Source: Phoronis australis (taxonomy: Eukaryota; Phoronida; Phoronidae). From it: a DNA stretch of 64,000 bases. Positions 11,639 to 24,339 of the stretch are shown here, one piece after another. Where the stretch lies: assembly GCA_002633005.1 (NCBI GenBank), contig NMRA01000267.1, forward strand, positions 471,939 through 535,938, given 5' to 3'. The notes beneath the pieces were generated by a model. That model saw nothing but the letters and a program-made list of their open reading frames with translations. It did not search any database and was not told the origin of the DNA. Every line of letters starts with the position of its first letter. Position 1 is the stretch's first letter. Made by a program: the position numbers and the translations under genes.

Positions 11639-13056
11639 AATTGTATCCTGCTCTCTCGTCCTATGGTAGTTCATATCCAATTACTCACTGGTGACATCCC
11701 TCACTTTGTTTGCGTTCACTCACCCCACCCCCCATGTCTTGACAGGATCAGGTAATTGTCCTGTCCACTGATACTTATTCAGTTTTCTCCCTTATGTAAT
11801 ACCAGATCACGCACAAGTTTCCTCTCTATCAGTGGTGGTGCACTATATACAGGTCCGTAGCGATCACAACACCTTAAACTGACCACATGCAATAGTAATG
11901 CATTAAATTCTTAATCTGCATCTAAATCATTCTTGTTTGGAGCATGGGTTTTGTTGCTTATTGCCTCTTACTGTTTCCCAGTTCCACCATTACCAAAACT
12001 GTAGTATAGTATCTTTGCAACTGCCTACAGTATGTATTAATGTGGTATTTTTGGTTGTGGTTAAAACATGTTTCCCACATTTTTATTGAATGTGTGACGG
12101 AATTGTACATTGCATGATATTCACATAAGACAATGATTCTTATATGTGAGCTCGGGCCTTAGTGGCAGTCCCTTATATAATTATTTTTTATCTGACTTTG
12201 TGTTTCTCAGAACGTTGATTTTGTGGACAACTCCATACCAAACTGTCTGTCAGGATAAATTTACACGTCACAGATTTTGTGTGGTATTTCTGTTCGGTCA
12301 TGTTATTGACACCTCTCAGTCACTATAATATTGATTTTAATTTCTAGGCACTTGTTCTGTTCTCTGTCAGTCAGGTGCAGAATCTAGAACTACATGTGAT
12401 TTTTGTTGTGGTTTTCAGAATGATTCCCCATATCATTAATTAGTTATTAATGTTTTAGCTTGCCCGTGAAAAAATCACGTTGAGCACTGTCTGTCACCAT
12501 AATTTAGTTTATAATGAGTATCAAGTTGAAATAATCCCAGTGAAAACTGGTGTTTCAATTTGTGAGAAAGTTTAATTCAATTCAGAAGACACCACCGAAC
12601 ACATGAGCTGATCAGTCATTACTGGGTGGCCTATAGTGGTAAGAACTCATAGCTTTTATCAATTCTAAAACGTGTTACAGCTAAGTTGTCCATAGTGAAA
12701 GATCTTCAATACATCTTTTTGTGTTTTCTTCAGCGAATTTGAGTGTTCAAACTCTTATTTTTAACCTTCTTTTGTCCGTTACTATTTGGTCATATTTCCT
12801 CTGTACATATCTTTAGGTCAAGCATTATCTATGTATTTTGTATTCACTTGCAACAGAACTAACTGGTTTCCCAAGATTGAATTCATATGTTGTGCTTTTC
12901 AACTAAGTTGCTATTTATGTACCTGTAAGCGAGCCTATGACATAATTTTGTTTTTTTAAAAATGACTCCCCTAGTTGTCCAGACTACCTTATTCATTTAA
13001 CAACCCTTGAATTTTCAACAAGCATTGGTGTATTAATTGTTAAATACGGCTATCCT
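11639..13056 (+). other. ORF1-ORF2 spacer of the retrotransposon
   Basis: 1.4 kb without a coding frame between the ORF1 stop and the ORF2 start. It may be genuine inter-ORF sequence or may contain an unrecognised insertion. Confidence 0.4.
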
Positions 13057-16000
13057 TTGAGTGCCTCGAGTAGTGTGAGTTTCTCTGGTCTTACAATGTT
13101 TTCCTCCTCATGGTCACAGTTCAATTCCTCTCACCGGCATCGAATGAGATATCACGCTATGCGGGTTCAGCTTACTGATGTGTCTTACTATTGTTTATAT
13201 AACACCTGTATGGATTACGGAATCGTCATTGGCATGTGCCTCCTTTTAGCTGGCGATGTTGAAGAAAATCCTGGGCCTGAAGACAATACTACCTTTAAAA
13301 TCTTATTTTCAAATATTAACAGTAATAAATCCAACAATTTCTTCAGATTCCAACTTCTAGAAAACGTTGTTCTGTCTTACGATTATATGATTGTCGCTCT
13401 TTGTGAAACTTGTAATGTTACCAAAGACGACCTTGATAATGAACTAATCATTCCTGGTTACAGTGTAGCGTATCACAGTAACAGTGGCCGTGGTATCATC
13501 TTATTCACTAAAAACACACTCTCATATAAATTATGTCCTAGCTTAACTTGTCCTCAGTTATGCAACTGCTGGATCGAAATTTATTTCGATCACAGAAAAA
13601 TTTACTATGGGTTGTTTTATCGTTCACCTTCTCAATCTCCAACTGAAAGAAAACTCTACTTCAAAGCCCTAGCCGATCAGTTAGCGGAACTTAACCGCAA
13701 TAGCGTTAGTATAATCATAAATGGTGATTTCAATGCCCGAAACTCTACATGGTACAATGATGATCATGACAATACGGCCGGACTACAATTGTTTGATATT
13801 TTATTGTCTAATGACTGCATACAACTAATTAATGAGCCAACCCGTATCACCGACGTTTCTCATTCATGAATTGACCTCTGTATAACAAACAATTTGGGTA
13901 TCATTGACTCATGTTCTGTACTGCCTCCTGTTGGCAATTCTGATCACCACACTATTGAAACCACTCTAACACTTAGAAAACCGGTTAATGAACAACACAC
14001 TACTCGAACCAACTGGAAATATGATCAGGTCGACACCGATAAACTGCGCCAGAACTTCACCAACACTGACTGGGATTCCATATTGAACACTGGCGACATT
14101 GATGACACTGTTTCACTCTTCACTAGTACTCTCTATGAAATCTTAAAAAACAACATCCCATCAACTGAAAAGATAATTAAACACAACAGCCAACCGTGGT
14201 TCAACAGTAATGTTAAACGGGCAATCCGCACAAGAAACAGACTTTACAGCTCTTTCAGAAGATCTAACAACACTATAATTTACAACAGATACCAGGAGCA
14301 GTCACGTCTGGTTGAAACTTTAGTAAATCAAGCCAAAGCTGATCACCGACACAAGCTTTTTTAACAAATTAACAGCGCAAGCAAGAATTCCAAAGAATAC
14401 AGGAACATCATCAATAAAATACGCGGCAGTCAACAGCAATCCTCCTATCCTGTCATCAACTATAATGGTAACCTAGCATCACGTAGTAGTGACAAGTGTG
14501 ATTTGTTTCTCAAATTTTTCACGAACAAAAGCCACATTACACCAACTGAAGTAAGTAAATTTCCCTTTCTTCGTGAACGTTGTCTCAATCAACTGTCTGA
14601 CATCCCGGCTAATCAAACTGATGTCCGGAAGTATCTCAATGAAATTGACCCCAATAAGAATGATGGCACAGCTTTAATAACCAGCAAGATGATCAAAATG
14701 ATTGCCAACGAAATTACCATGCCCCCGACCAATCTGTTTAACAAACTTCTTCAGCTAGGCATTTATCCGTCTTCTTGGAAACATGGAATTATGGTCCCTA
14801 TACACAAAAAAGGCTCCAAAATTGAAATTTCAAATTATCGCCCAATAACATTACTTAACACCCTGTCCAAAATCTTTGAGAAGATCATTGCTCAAAGTAT
14901 TCTTACATTCCTCAAACAAAACAACTTGATCTATCATCGTCAATTTGGTTTTTTTTGCGTGGGAACAGCACCGTGGCACAACTTGTTGAAATAGTACATG
15001 AGATTCATTTACATTTTGAGAAGGGCGAGAGTGTCAGGTCCATTTTTCTAGATATAGCTTCTGCTTTCGACTGTGTCCCTCACGACCTTCTACTTCACAA
15101 ACTTCGATCCTATGGCATTACTGGTAATCTTTTAAACATGATCACCTCATATCTCTCCGAAAGAACATACAGTGTTCGTGTCGATGGCGTACTTTCAATT
15201 TTATCCCATCCTGGATTTGTAAACGCAGGTGTACCGCAGGGTAGCGTATTGGGCCCTCTTCTCTTCTTGGTTTATATTAATGACCTTCCTGATAACCTGT
15301 CATGTAGCACATACCTTTATGCAGATGACACGGCGCTTTTTTACCCCTTCGCAGGGAGCAGCCCTGAATGTTCTTTGCAGCTTCAACACGACTTAAATAA
15401 ACTAAGCTATTGGTCACAAGAATGGAGAATGAATTTTAAACCAGAAAAAAGCGTTGACCTTACCTTCTCCAAATCTATTAATGCTCTCTTCCTTGTTGAC
15501 CCGTCTTATGACCTTAAACTTAATGATGAAATCATTCCTAGAAAACAGTCGCACAGACATCTGGGTATACTGTTAGATGAAAAACTCTCATTCACCCCTC
15601 ACGTTCGGGAGCTCGTACAAAAAACTCAGGAACTAATTAACCCACTTAAGCTTGTATCTACTCATCTGAATTCTACACATTTAGAAGTTTTGTTCAAATC
15701 CTTTGTACTTCCACACATTGATTATTGTGATATTATATATCAGTCTGCCAATACGGGTGCACTCCAACATTTGGAGAAGTTACAATATAAAGTCGCCTTA
15801 CTCATAACCGGAGCTTACAGGGGAACCAATAGTGTTAAGGTTTTGAATAGTCTGAAGTGGCCCAAACTGTCTACTCGACGCAATCTTCACATAACCACAT
15901 TTACTTTCAAGGTAATAATCAATGTCACCAACGTGTCTGTTAAAAATATTTGATCTATATACTAGACAAGGCCATCGTAGTGATTTGAGATCCTCCACCC

Positions 16001-16539
16001 CATATGCAATTCCTCCGTCGTTCAGTCAGGCATTCAGAAGGTCTACAGTCATGGCGTGCATCAACAATTGGAATTCTCTTCCAGTCTCTGTTAAGGAAAG
16101 CAACTCTTTTACGAGTATAAAAAATAATTTTAGAACTGTTTTTCATAATTTTGATAACTCAACACCTTTGACTCAATTCTCCCTTACCCGCGATAACGAA
16201 ATAGCATTGTACAGATCAAGATGGGGCCTTTTCCTCAACTCTGACAAGTTCAGGCACAACTTCAGTAATGTCTCTCCAAACTGTAAATGTGGTGACCATC
16301 AATCTTATCCTCATATTTTCTTCAAATGTCCCCTCATCGAATCCCTGAGAGACTCACTCTTTCGTGCACTCAATGATAACCAATCAATTGTTAACGCTCT
16401 CAATTCTTGTAATAATATCCCTACTAGAGTTACATTAATACTGAATGGTAGTCCTAACCTTGACTTTGTTCTCAACGAATTCCTCCTAAGCAACGTTAGC
16501 AAATTTTTATGTACCGTTTATCAATATTGTTGCATCTGA
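13057..16539 (+). pseudogene. retrotransposon ORF2: 2A leader, endonuclease, reverse transcriptase
   Basis: It starts at ATG 13057 with a Ser-rich 60-residue leader and a 2A-like motif. An APE-type endonuclease follows (ILFSNINS, NGDFNARNSTW, GNSDHHTIE). The reverse transcriptase has [27 protein letters not shown] and the catalytic YADDTALF. A C-terminal Cys/His region reads CKCGDHQSYPHIFFKC. Lesions: TGA at 13867-13869 where the relative at 33 kb has Cys; TAA at 14362-14364; a frameshift at the T8 run near 14948-14955; and a frameshift near 15925-15950. The family encodes target-primed reverse transcription in the nucleus. Apart from these four breaks the frame is well preserved. Confidence 0.9.
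13240..13278 (+). other. 2A-like translational recoding motif in ORF2
   Basis: Residues 62-74 of the ORF are LLLAGDVEENPGP, matching the D(V/I)ExNPGP consensus of 2A ribosome-skipping peptides in full. In known 2A peptides the Gly-Pro bond is not formed, and two products are released. Here that would separate a 73-residue leader from the endonuclease-RT. N-terminal 2A motifs of this kind are known from APE-type non-LTR retrotransposons of sea urchin, amphioxus and molluscs (family knowledge). Activity here is inferred from the motif. Confidence 0.9.
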
Positions 16540-16775
16540 TTTTCCTACATGAATCTGTACATAGTTTTGTTTTTATATATCTGTAATAGCATGTCTAAGT
16601 ATTAGAATACTTATTTTAGATACAACTTAATTGTATATACCTCTATGTATATAAGTTTCATTTATGAATTGTTTACAACCCAGATATAATGCTTCGCGGT
16701 TTCTGGGTTTGTTATTATTTCTTTGTATGTTCTGTGTATCCTTCAATAAATATATATCACAGTAAAAAAAAATTA
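16540..16775 (+). other. retrotransposon 3' UTR and tail
   Basis: AT-rich, with TTCAATAAATATATATCAC close to the end and an A9 tract at about 16765. The A tract marks the 3' terminus of the element. Confidence 0.6.
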
Positions 16776-17630
16776 TGGGACCATCATGGCAATACTTGGT
16801 GTGACCTTGCCAATTTTAGGAGTAAATGTGTCAAGTTTAGGAGAGCATGCCCCGCTTTTAACCACCAGTAAATCAGCAACTGAGAGCGAGATTATACATG
16901 TAGCTGCTCCGCCTCCGGTCGTGAATTTGATGTGATCAGCTTTTACACATTTTTAAGACATTTTCGGAAGATAAGGATCACAAAAAGTAAAGCTTAATTG
17001 GCAAATGTATCAGGAAGTCTATATTTTTAGGTGAGAATTTTGCATAGTAAATAACAGTTACAGATCACTCACCTTTCCATGTTATACCATAGACTATAGA
17101 ATAGTGACTGCCAACTCCCGTTAGAGCGCGTTGCGCATGTCGCGGGCCACGGGACATAAGCACTAACGATGAGAGGGCGCTGCACACGCAGGATAGAAAA
17201 CTTCCGGTTTTATGGGGCCGTTCCCTCGTTTCAAGATTTGGTAAAGTAATGAGTCGAAATGCTTGATTTTTTGGAGTGTTTAAGACTTGTAAAAATAAAA
17301 TGCGTATAATGTTCTCTGTCATGTCATTTAAAACATTCACAAGATAATTCAGACATGTTATGAGTTATCAACGCCAGAAACGTCTTCAGATGATTTTCCC
17401 GTGTTTATCATTTACACTTACGCAGTCGCATCAGCTGATTTTTTGTTGCAATTAGTATTGATGTTTGTTTAAATTGAGTACCGTACAAATCAGCTCATAA
17501 TCATGAGCACAAGTATTAACCAACAAAAATGAATTTGTAACTGTTGTTACACAATAAATATTTGTAATTCACACACAGTTTGTTCCAGGGGGAAGGGTCA
17601 GGAGCTAACTGACATTGACATATCATTTGC
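16776..17630. other. no gene seen
   Basis: Unassigned sequence downstream of the retrotransposon. Confidence 0.3.
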
Positions 17631-17718
17631 AAAACTTGAGTGTCAAAAATTTGAGTGTCAAAAACTTGAGTGTCAAAAACTTGTGTGTCAAAAACTTGTG
17701 TGTCAAAAACTTGCTGTC
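17631..17718 (+). repeat. 15-bp tandem repeat, ~5.7 copies
   Basis: The unit aaaacttgagtgtca is repeated with G/T variation (gagtgtc or gtgtgtc). The last copy is shortened to ttgctgtc. Confidence 0.95.
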
Positions 17719-20146
17719 ACTACTATCATAGGCCAAAAGTACATTGCAAGGCAACTTCTAAACATAGCTACGATTATGCAAAATTGGTTCTATACATGAC
17801 ACTTGTTGCTGTTAACAATCTTTATTCCATTCCGTTCGTTTTGTCAGAACATTGGTAAAGAAACTGACCAAGAGATGACAAACTATATTTCAAAAATACT
17901 TGTTTCATCAAGTGGAAATAAAATGACTCAGTAATACCACCACAAAGTAAAAGCTAATCAAATATGCAATGGTACACAGCAAGGTGTGAAATACTGCAAA
18001 GACTGACAAATGGAGGGGGTAACAAGAATGTCGCGCTAACAAGTGCAGCATGACCCTGTTTGCTTCTCATTCAAAATGGGCTTCGTGAATGTAATCGAAA
18101 AGGACTCTCAATATTTTCAATAGCAGCACATCATGCTCTCCATATCGACTGAGTTGACATATTCTCCAGTTTCTTGACAAGTGAGACTTATGATTATGAA
18201 GGTGGGCATGCTCATTAAGACCTAATGTCTATTCCTCTCTTTCAGCTTCTGAACATCCTCTAAATGTTACAAATACATAGAATATCTATAAAGTAATATG
18301 GAACGAAGAGTTGTATCTGGAACGTGATTTTGTGAAAGTTAAATTTTCCCCCAGGACTCTTATGGCTTTTTAACAAAAAACTGAGTTAATTTTCAATATC
18401 GCATTGAGCGTGAATGTTTAATTGCCACAACAGAATTAGTGCCACTATTGAGTAGTGGAGATAAGCAGCTATTGAATTGAAAACGTCAAAATTTGGAAGG
18501 ACCAGTTGGCACTGTAATTCTCTTTAGGGTTTTGTGACCCAACAGATATTCAATGTTCGAAAGGAAACTTGTATAGTATATTTTTTATAAATTAAGTTTT
18601 TGCACTTGATACACAGCGAAGGGAATTCAGTTTTAAGTGTTATATTTTTGCCTGCAGAAGAAAAATGTTATAACATGAAATGAAATGAAACCACCAACTG
18701 AAACAAAATACCACAAAATTTGAAACAGAGAACATGAGAGGTAAAGATTCGGGTTATGAAAGGTTTTCTGTCAGCCTTACTTTTAGTAGTTATCAGATAG
18801 CACAGAACACAAAACAGACATTTTTCATTTTTTTATTTTCCCAGTTCCAATGAGTAAGTAACAGGGGGTCTGGCATTCCCCTGCCTTTACAATTGGTAAG
18901 TGAAAAATGACAACACGAATATGCAATGGGATTTTTACACCAACAAACAACAAAAAAAACATAACAACATTACATGAAGTGTTGCATACATTTCTGAGAA
19001 GGAATACAAAAACACCCTTTGCATACTATGTTTTACAAAATAGAGCTGTCAGAGCAAAGCAAAATACAAATTTCATCAGAAACACTTCAATAGTCTAAAA
19101 TGGTAGCTTTAGCCATTTATATATATTTTTGAAATAGATTTTTGAGTTTTTTAAATTTTGCAGCCTCAAAAATAGCTTTTTTTCAGCAAGTAGCACCCAA
19201 AAATTTCAGGCCACAAAAATATCAAGTTTAGACAACTATATTTGGGAATTCATAGCTTACTGTGTTGCTAAAACAAGATAGAGTCCTTTACATGTAGGTT
19301 AACAACATATTGTCACCAAAACACTTTTAAAACGACAAAACAGTTCAAGAATTACCATGGTTCGGTGAAAATATTTTTTTCCAAAATATTTCAAAATAAT
19401 TCTAAAAATGAAATTGGTGTAACACATGATTTCAAAAATAGCAAAAACCAGAGTATTTCGTCATTTATTCAAAAATATGAATTATTCTTTTTTCCCCAAG
19501 TGAGATCAATGTTTTCACAATCTTAAGTTACGCACCATATGATAAAAATGGTGTGTGCATTTTTAATTAAACAAAATTAAATAGGACAATACAATTTCAA
19601 TGAAATTTAAATCAACTTTATTCCTGTCAAATAATATAAGAATTGAGAGGCGTTGTGTTAGTGACCATCCAAAAAGAGCATACTCTTATTCTAAACGGTT
19701 TTGATGTACTGCAGCCTTGAATAAACAATTATTTTAATGCAAAATATAATTTTTTTTAAAAATGAAACTGATCACAGCCCCACAAGGTAGAAAACATGTA
19801 ACAAAATTATTTTTGAAGGAAATAGACTGAATCTATCCCCAAAACTGAAGTTAAATTGAATTTTAAAAATATTCTGTACTGTTAATAATGAAAATATTTC
19901 ACCAATTTGTGTTTTGACTGATTCTGTTTAATCCATTTGACCAATCAAATTTGAGTTCAGTTTTAACCCTGTAAAGGTTTGCATGGTTCTTGAAAATGAC
20001 TGAATTTACCTTTTTGGAAGAGTACACTTGCAGGATTTTTCCAGGTTAGAAATCGAAAAGGCATTAAATTAAAAAAACTACATTTTCCCATACTTTTATC
20101 AAAAAAAACAAATAAAAGTGTACACTTAAGGCAGTTTGACATCAAT
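17719..20146. other. AT-rich, no gene seen
   Basis: Long AT-rich stretch with many A/T homopolymers. No exon borders with coding between them and no long repeats were recognised. Confidence 0.4.
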
Positions 20147-20297
20147 AGCGGATTTAGAGGGGGGCCAAGAGGGCTACACCCCCCCTAAAATTCCCCCAGA
20201 TTCCACGATTTGGCAGATCGGGAGTGTCTGAATGACAAAATCCTGGCTAATACTCTGCTCTGGTCCCCCTAATACAAAATCCTGGATCTGCCCCTGG
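20147..20297 (-). mobile_element. MITE-like element, inverted relative of 10693-10853
   Basis: It runs from CGGATTTAGAGGGGGG to GGATCTGCCCCTGG on the plus strand. This is the reverse orientation of the element at 10693-10853, with shared internal blocks (AAAATCCTGG, ATACTCTGCTCTG). Confidence 0.65.
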
Positions 20298-21136
20298 ATA
20301 TACATATCATTAAAATCGGTTCAGTAACGGTCATTTAGCAAACCGAAAATTTATCCATTTATCCCCTTCTCAAGTGCTGCAGTACTTCGATTTTTAAAAA
20401 TATTCATGAATGCCCCCATTTGTTGAAACGGATATCAATACAAAGAAGAAAGTTTAAATATTTCGATGGCATACTTTTCATTTTCCACCACTTTTCGTCA
20501 TGCTAATATATACAATGTATGAGCTTCTGAAAATCATGAAAAATGGCAAAATTTCGCTCTTGCTGAATTTTGGATATATTGGTAAACCATGGCTGTATTG
20601 TAAACATAGTGACGAATGAGAAACTGGATTTAGGTCAATCCAAAATTCATACAAAATCACAAAATTCAAACTAAATTTCATCGTAAATGACTGAGAATTC
20701 AACTGGTGAAAAGAATTATCCATTTAGCTCAACCTTTTCTTTGGGCCAAACTCCTCGATTCGTGTGTTGAACTGTGCCAGCAAGCGGGCCGATCAACAGC
20801 TTGTCAAGTTAATTCCGACACGTTTCGTACCAATAATCCGACTTGAATGGCTCGCATACGCGATTTAGTTTGCATTAAACACAACAAATTAATTTCAAAC
20901 TCAAAAATTTGCTTCGTTAATATGCTTAGCCATGAGACCGGAAGTTTTGCATCCTGCTCACGTACTTTTGCGTTAGGCCGCGAGACTTCACGGAGTCGCG
21001 AATCTCTTTACGAATATCTATGGTTATACACTCTTATAGGGATAGCAGACGACAATGTACTTGACAGGGTAGATTATGCCAAGAGTTAGCGCTGAATCAC
21101 CGCGACTGTCTGTGGTTTTGCATTTCACATCATAAA
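20298..21136. other. no gene seen
   Basis: Unassigned; the ORF at 20847-21089 has no recognisable features. Confidence 0.3.
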
Positions 21137-21350
21137 GAGTTCCATAGCAACTCGAGTACGATTCTCAGATTTGAGTACGTTTGGAGTATACATGTACTCC
21201 AAATGCGAGATTAGATACGCTTTTTCGAGTACGACTCCAGTGAGCACGATTTTGGGTATGAAATCTCGAGTATAAGTATGAGTCTGAGTACGGAGATTGG
21301 AGACCGGGCCCAGGTTTTGTTAAACCACCTTTATGAAATCGGCTGTATGT
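21137..21350. repeat. ACTCGAGT-rich element fragment with GAGACCGGGCCCAGG terminus
   Basis: Contains many CGAGTA/ACTCGAG words and ends with GATTGGAGACCGGGCCCAGG. That is the same terminus as the 409-bp element at 29977-30385. It is followed directly by TTGTTAAACCACCTTTATG, which is the reverse complement of the foldback-element core at 7886-7904. The opposite terminus is missing. Confidence 0.6.
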
Positions 21351-24339
21351 GTCTACATTTACATAAGCCTGCCAACATCTCCCAAACTAGCAATCACAGC
21401 CATATGGTTTGAATCAGAGAAATGTAGAGGAAACTGCAATGTATGGAATGTGCATGCTCACAACATTCCATGGGTCTCACATTTTTTGAATGAAAATCAC
21501 TAGTCTCCTGGGGTGAGTGCACTATTCCTAGCGCAGCGCAGGTGCAGCTTATCATAGTCCATTGAGTAAACCCAAGGCATTGTAATAGGTTAATTGGCAT
21601 GTCGGTTGACCTCGGCTTGCGTAGGATAAGGATTAAAATGCTAATAAGGAATAAGGTTCAGGTAATTTTTTGATGTCTCTCAAAATGGATATTTAACTGT
21701 TATTGAGGTTCGGTGGTTATTATTTAGGAAATTGTCCCAATGCATGCTCTTTGCCTTACTTTTAAGTGCACTCGCTATTGAGCCATCTAATGTGAGTTGT
21801 AAAACCACTCTTTTCACCTTTAAGTGGGTTTAAAATGTTTAAGTTAATCTATTATGAAATGTTCAATAGAATAGTTTTTATTTTTCTAGAGAAATAATCA
21901 TTCATTAATTTGTCATATTTGATTCAATAAACAGGCAGTCAGTATCCAGACAGCTATGCAAATGAAAGTCATGAGGATGGAGTTACGCCGTCTGCTAAAT
22001 GATCTGTACTGTAATTACAATATATCATTGCAAAAGCTTCATCGTTGTAAATTAATGGGAGAATCAATAACGATAAACCTGTGCTCTATATAACAAATCC
22101 TGCTCCACTGTTTCCTAACTCATCCATCACATCTATGCACCCTCCTATTTATATTCCCGTTTTCATTTGGATATGTGTTCCTGATAAAAAGATCGAGACT
22201 GACATTTATTTTCCGTCTTCAATTACTATGGCCTCCGTAGAGCCATCTTTTTTGCGTCCATGGCTGTATCTCCTTAACCGCTGCAAGGCCCTCCTGAAAT
22301 TAAACAGGTGTGTTCCTGAGGACATAGCAACCGATGATGTCATTTCAGACAAATCTAACTACAGCTGTGCTCCATAGGGTCATTTTTTTTTTACTTTTGC
22401 ATCTATAACTTCAGTTCCTTGATATTTTTCATGAAATTGGCCCAAACGATTTTCTATTTTGAAGACCACAGCATCTTTCTTATTTGTGATGAATTCGACG
22501 TATTCTGCATCAATTAGTGGCTATTTTTAATCTTTTTTTGTCTTTTGCTTCTGTATCTGTCAAATGACGGCAGATGAATATATACGACTACTACTGCTGC
22601 TCCTAACGGCAGCTTTTTTCGTTTACCTTTGTATCTTTGTAGTCCTTTAACGGATTTACGTAATACTTGAAAAATAACTTTGAAAGACGATGTTGGTGTG
22701 CTAGCAGTGAAAGGCATTCTGTTCGGTCAGGACCGATGAATGCGTGAAACAGTTCGAGAAGAGAAAGCGGTCCCAGTATAATACTAGTCTAATGAAGGAT
22801 AATATAGTTTATTACATACACTTCTATTGATACTACTGAGTCTGTTACAATGCATGCGATCAAACACTTATATGGTGACATACATGAATAACAACAGGAT
22901 ATACTGAACAAACATGTACTACAATTCCTCATGACTAACTTGGGGGTGTATTACATGATACTCAATTCTCTAAACTACTCCTACACATGCAGTCACACTA
23001 AATCACTCGGATATGGGATCATACTCTAATCAAACGACGACACCTCCCCATTTTCGAATGGGTTTAATAAATTTTGAGCCATCTGATTGCCATTTCTGTG
23101 ATACAAATATACACCCTCAGAAGGTCTTAGATGATGCAGTGTTATTTTTTTTGCTTAAACAATAAAAAAATCAAAAGAACACCCTATTCTTCATTTTACA
23201 AATATAGCTTTAGATGAATATAAACGTTTAATTTTCATGTAAGCTTAGGGAAAATTTGCACCAGATCAAATATTTGCTTATATTATTGTGAATATTTTTA
23301 CTTAAATAGTTTTGTAAACTTGACTAGAATCCTGGGCCCTGGTGCACACGTGTTAGGTTAGCCGAATAAAGTTAGTTGTTGAGTTGATATATTTCCTGTG
23401 TTGTTCCATTGAAATATGTGCTTAAACCATCTAAATTTTTCTTTGTAGCAACTGCTATGGGAAAAACCTCTCGACTACCTTAGCAAAGTGTTAGGGAGGG
23501 CAAAATAGTTGTTGAAACCAATGTGCCAGGTTAAGTTTTGAGAAAACCAGACTACTACAGCTTGACCAGATTGAAGGGAATTCTGGATTTCCACAAGGCG
23601 ACAGGACTAGTACTGACCGTGACAAGGTAAACTGTGTTATCAATTATGGGCTGAAAGATTAATTAAGAGCTATGTGTAAATCTAGCTTGGTCAGGGTTTG
23701 TTTAAAATGTTTGTTAAGGCTACGTACAGTAGGGCCTCATTGACAAGTCTACATTTAGCCTACAGTCTGCAAAAGTATACTGTATACAGAAGTTAACTCT
23801 GCAAGAGGAAATTCTATGGAATTTAATTGTTGAATTTATACGAATCTGACAAAAACTGCCATGGCCATGCATTTTTATCAAATTTACCACAAAAAAGAAA
23901 CGTACATTCATAACAAAACAACAGGGTCAGTTACATGACCAAATTTCGTATGACATAACTGGTCAATCCGTCATGCAAAAGTGGAACATTTAATAAAAAA
24001 TCCCTCACAGCTTTTAGGGTAACAGTGCACATAACATAGTGTCTGGCATATATTCTGTTCATCAGCTTCTTCCGAGGTACATTTATTATGTTCTGAATCT
24101 GGCTAAAATTCTTCAAAAGGTCTTGCACAAGTTTAAAGCACGTGGACCTTTTCAGAAATAGTATTTTATTATAATTTCAAAATCGCTGAATGTATGTAAG
24201 TGGCTTTCATTGTGTACTACACTTCACTGGTGGGAGCTATGAGTATTTGAGCATCTGTACAACGCAGCCTGTGAAATGTTGTTGTAATATTAAAGCAATT
24301 CACCATGTTCTGAGGCTGTCTGGTTTGCACACTTTACAG
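21351..24339. other. no gene seen
   Basis: Unassigned. ORFs at 22081-22377 (+) and 22514-22717 (-) are protein-length noise without motifs. Confidence 0.35.

Larger units (their letters stand above)
11287..16775 (+). mobile_element. CR1/L2-type non-LTR retrotransposon, 5'-truncated and defective
   Basis: The element consists of the C-terminal part of ORF1 (11287-11638), a 1.4-kb spacer, ORF2 with an APE-type endonuclease and reverse transcriptase (13057-16539), and a short 3' UTR. It ends with AATAAATATATATCACAG followed by a run of nine A residues at about 16765. ORF2 carries at least two nonsense codons and two frameshifts, so the copy is dead but young enough to read almost throughout. 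A diverged relative lies on the minus strand at 31510-33888. Confidence 0.85.
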
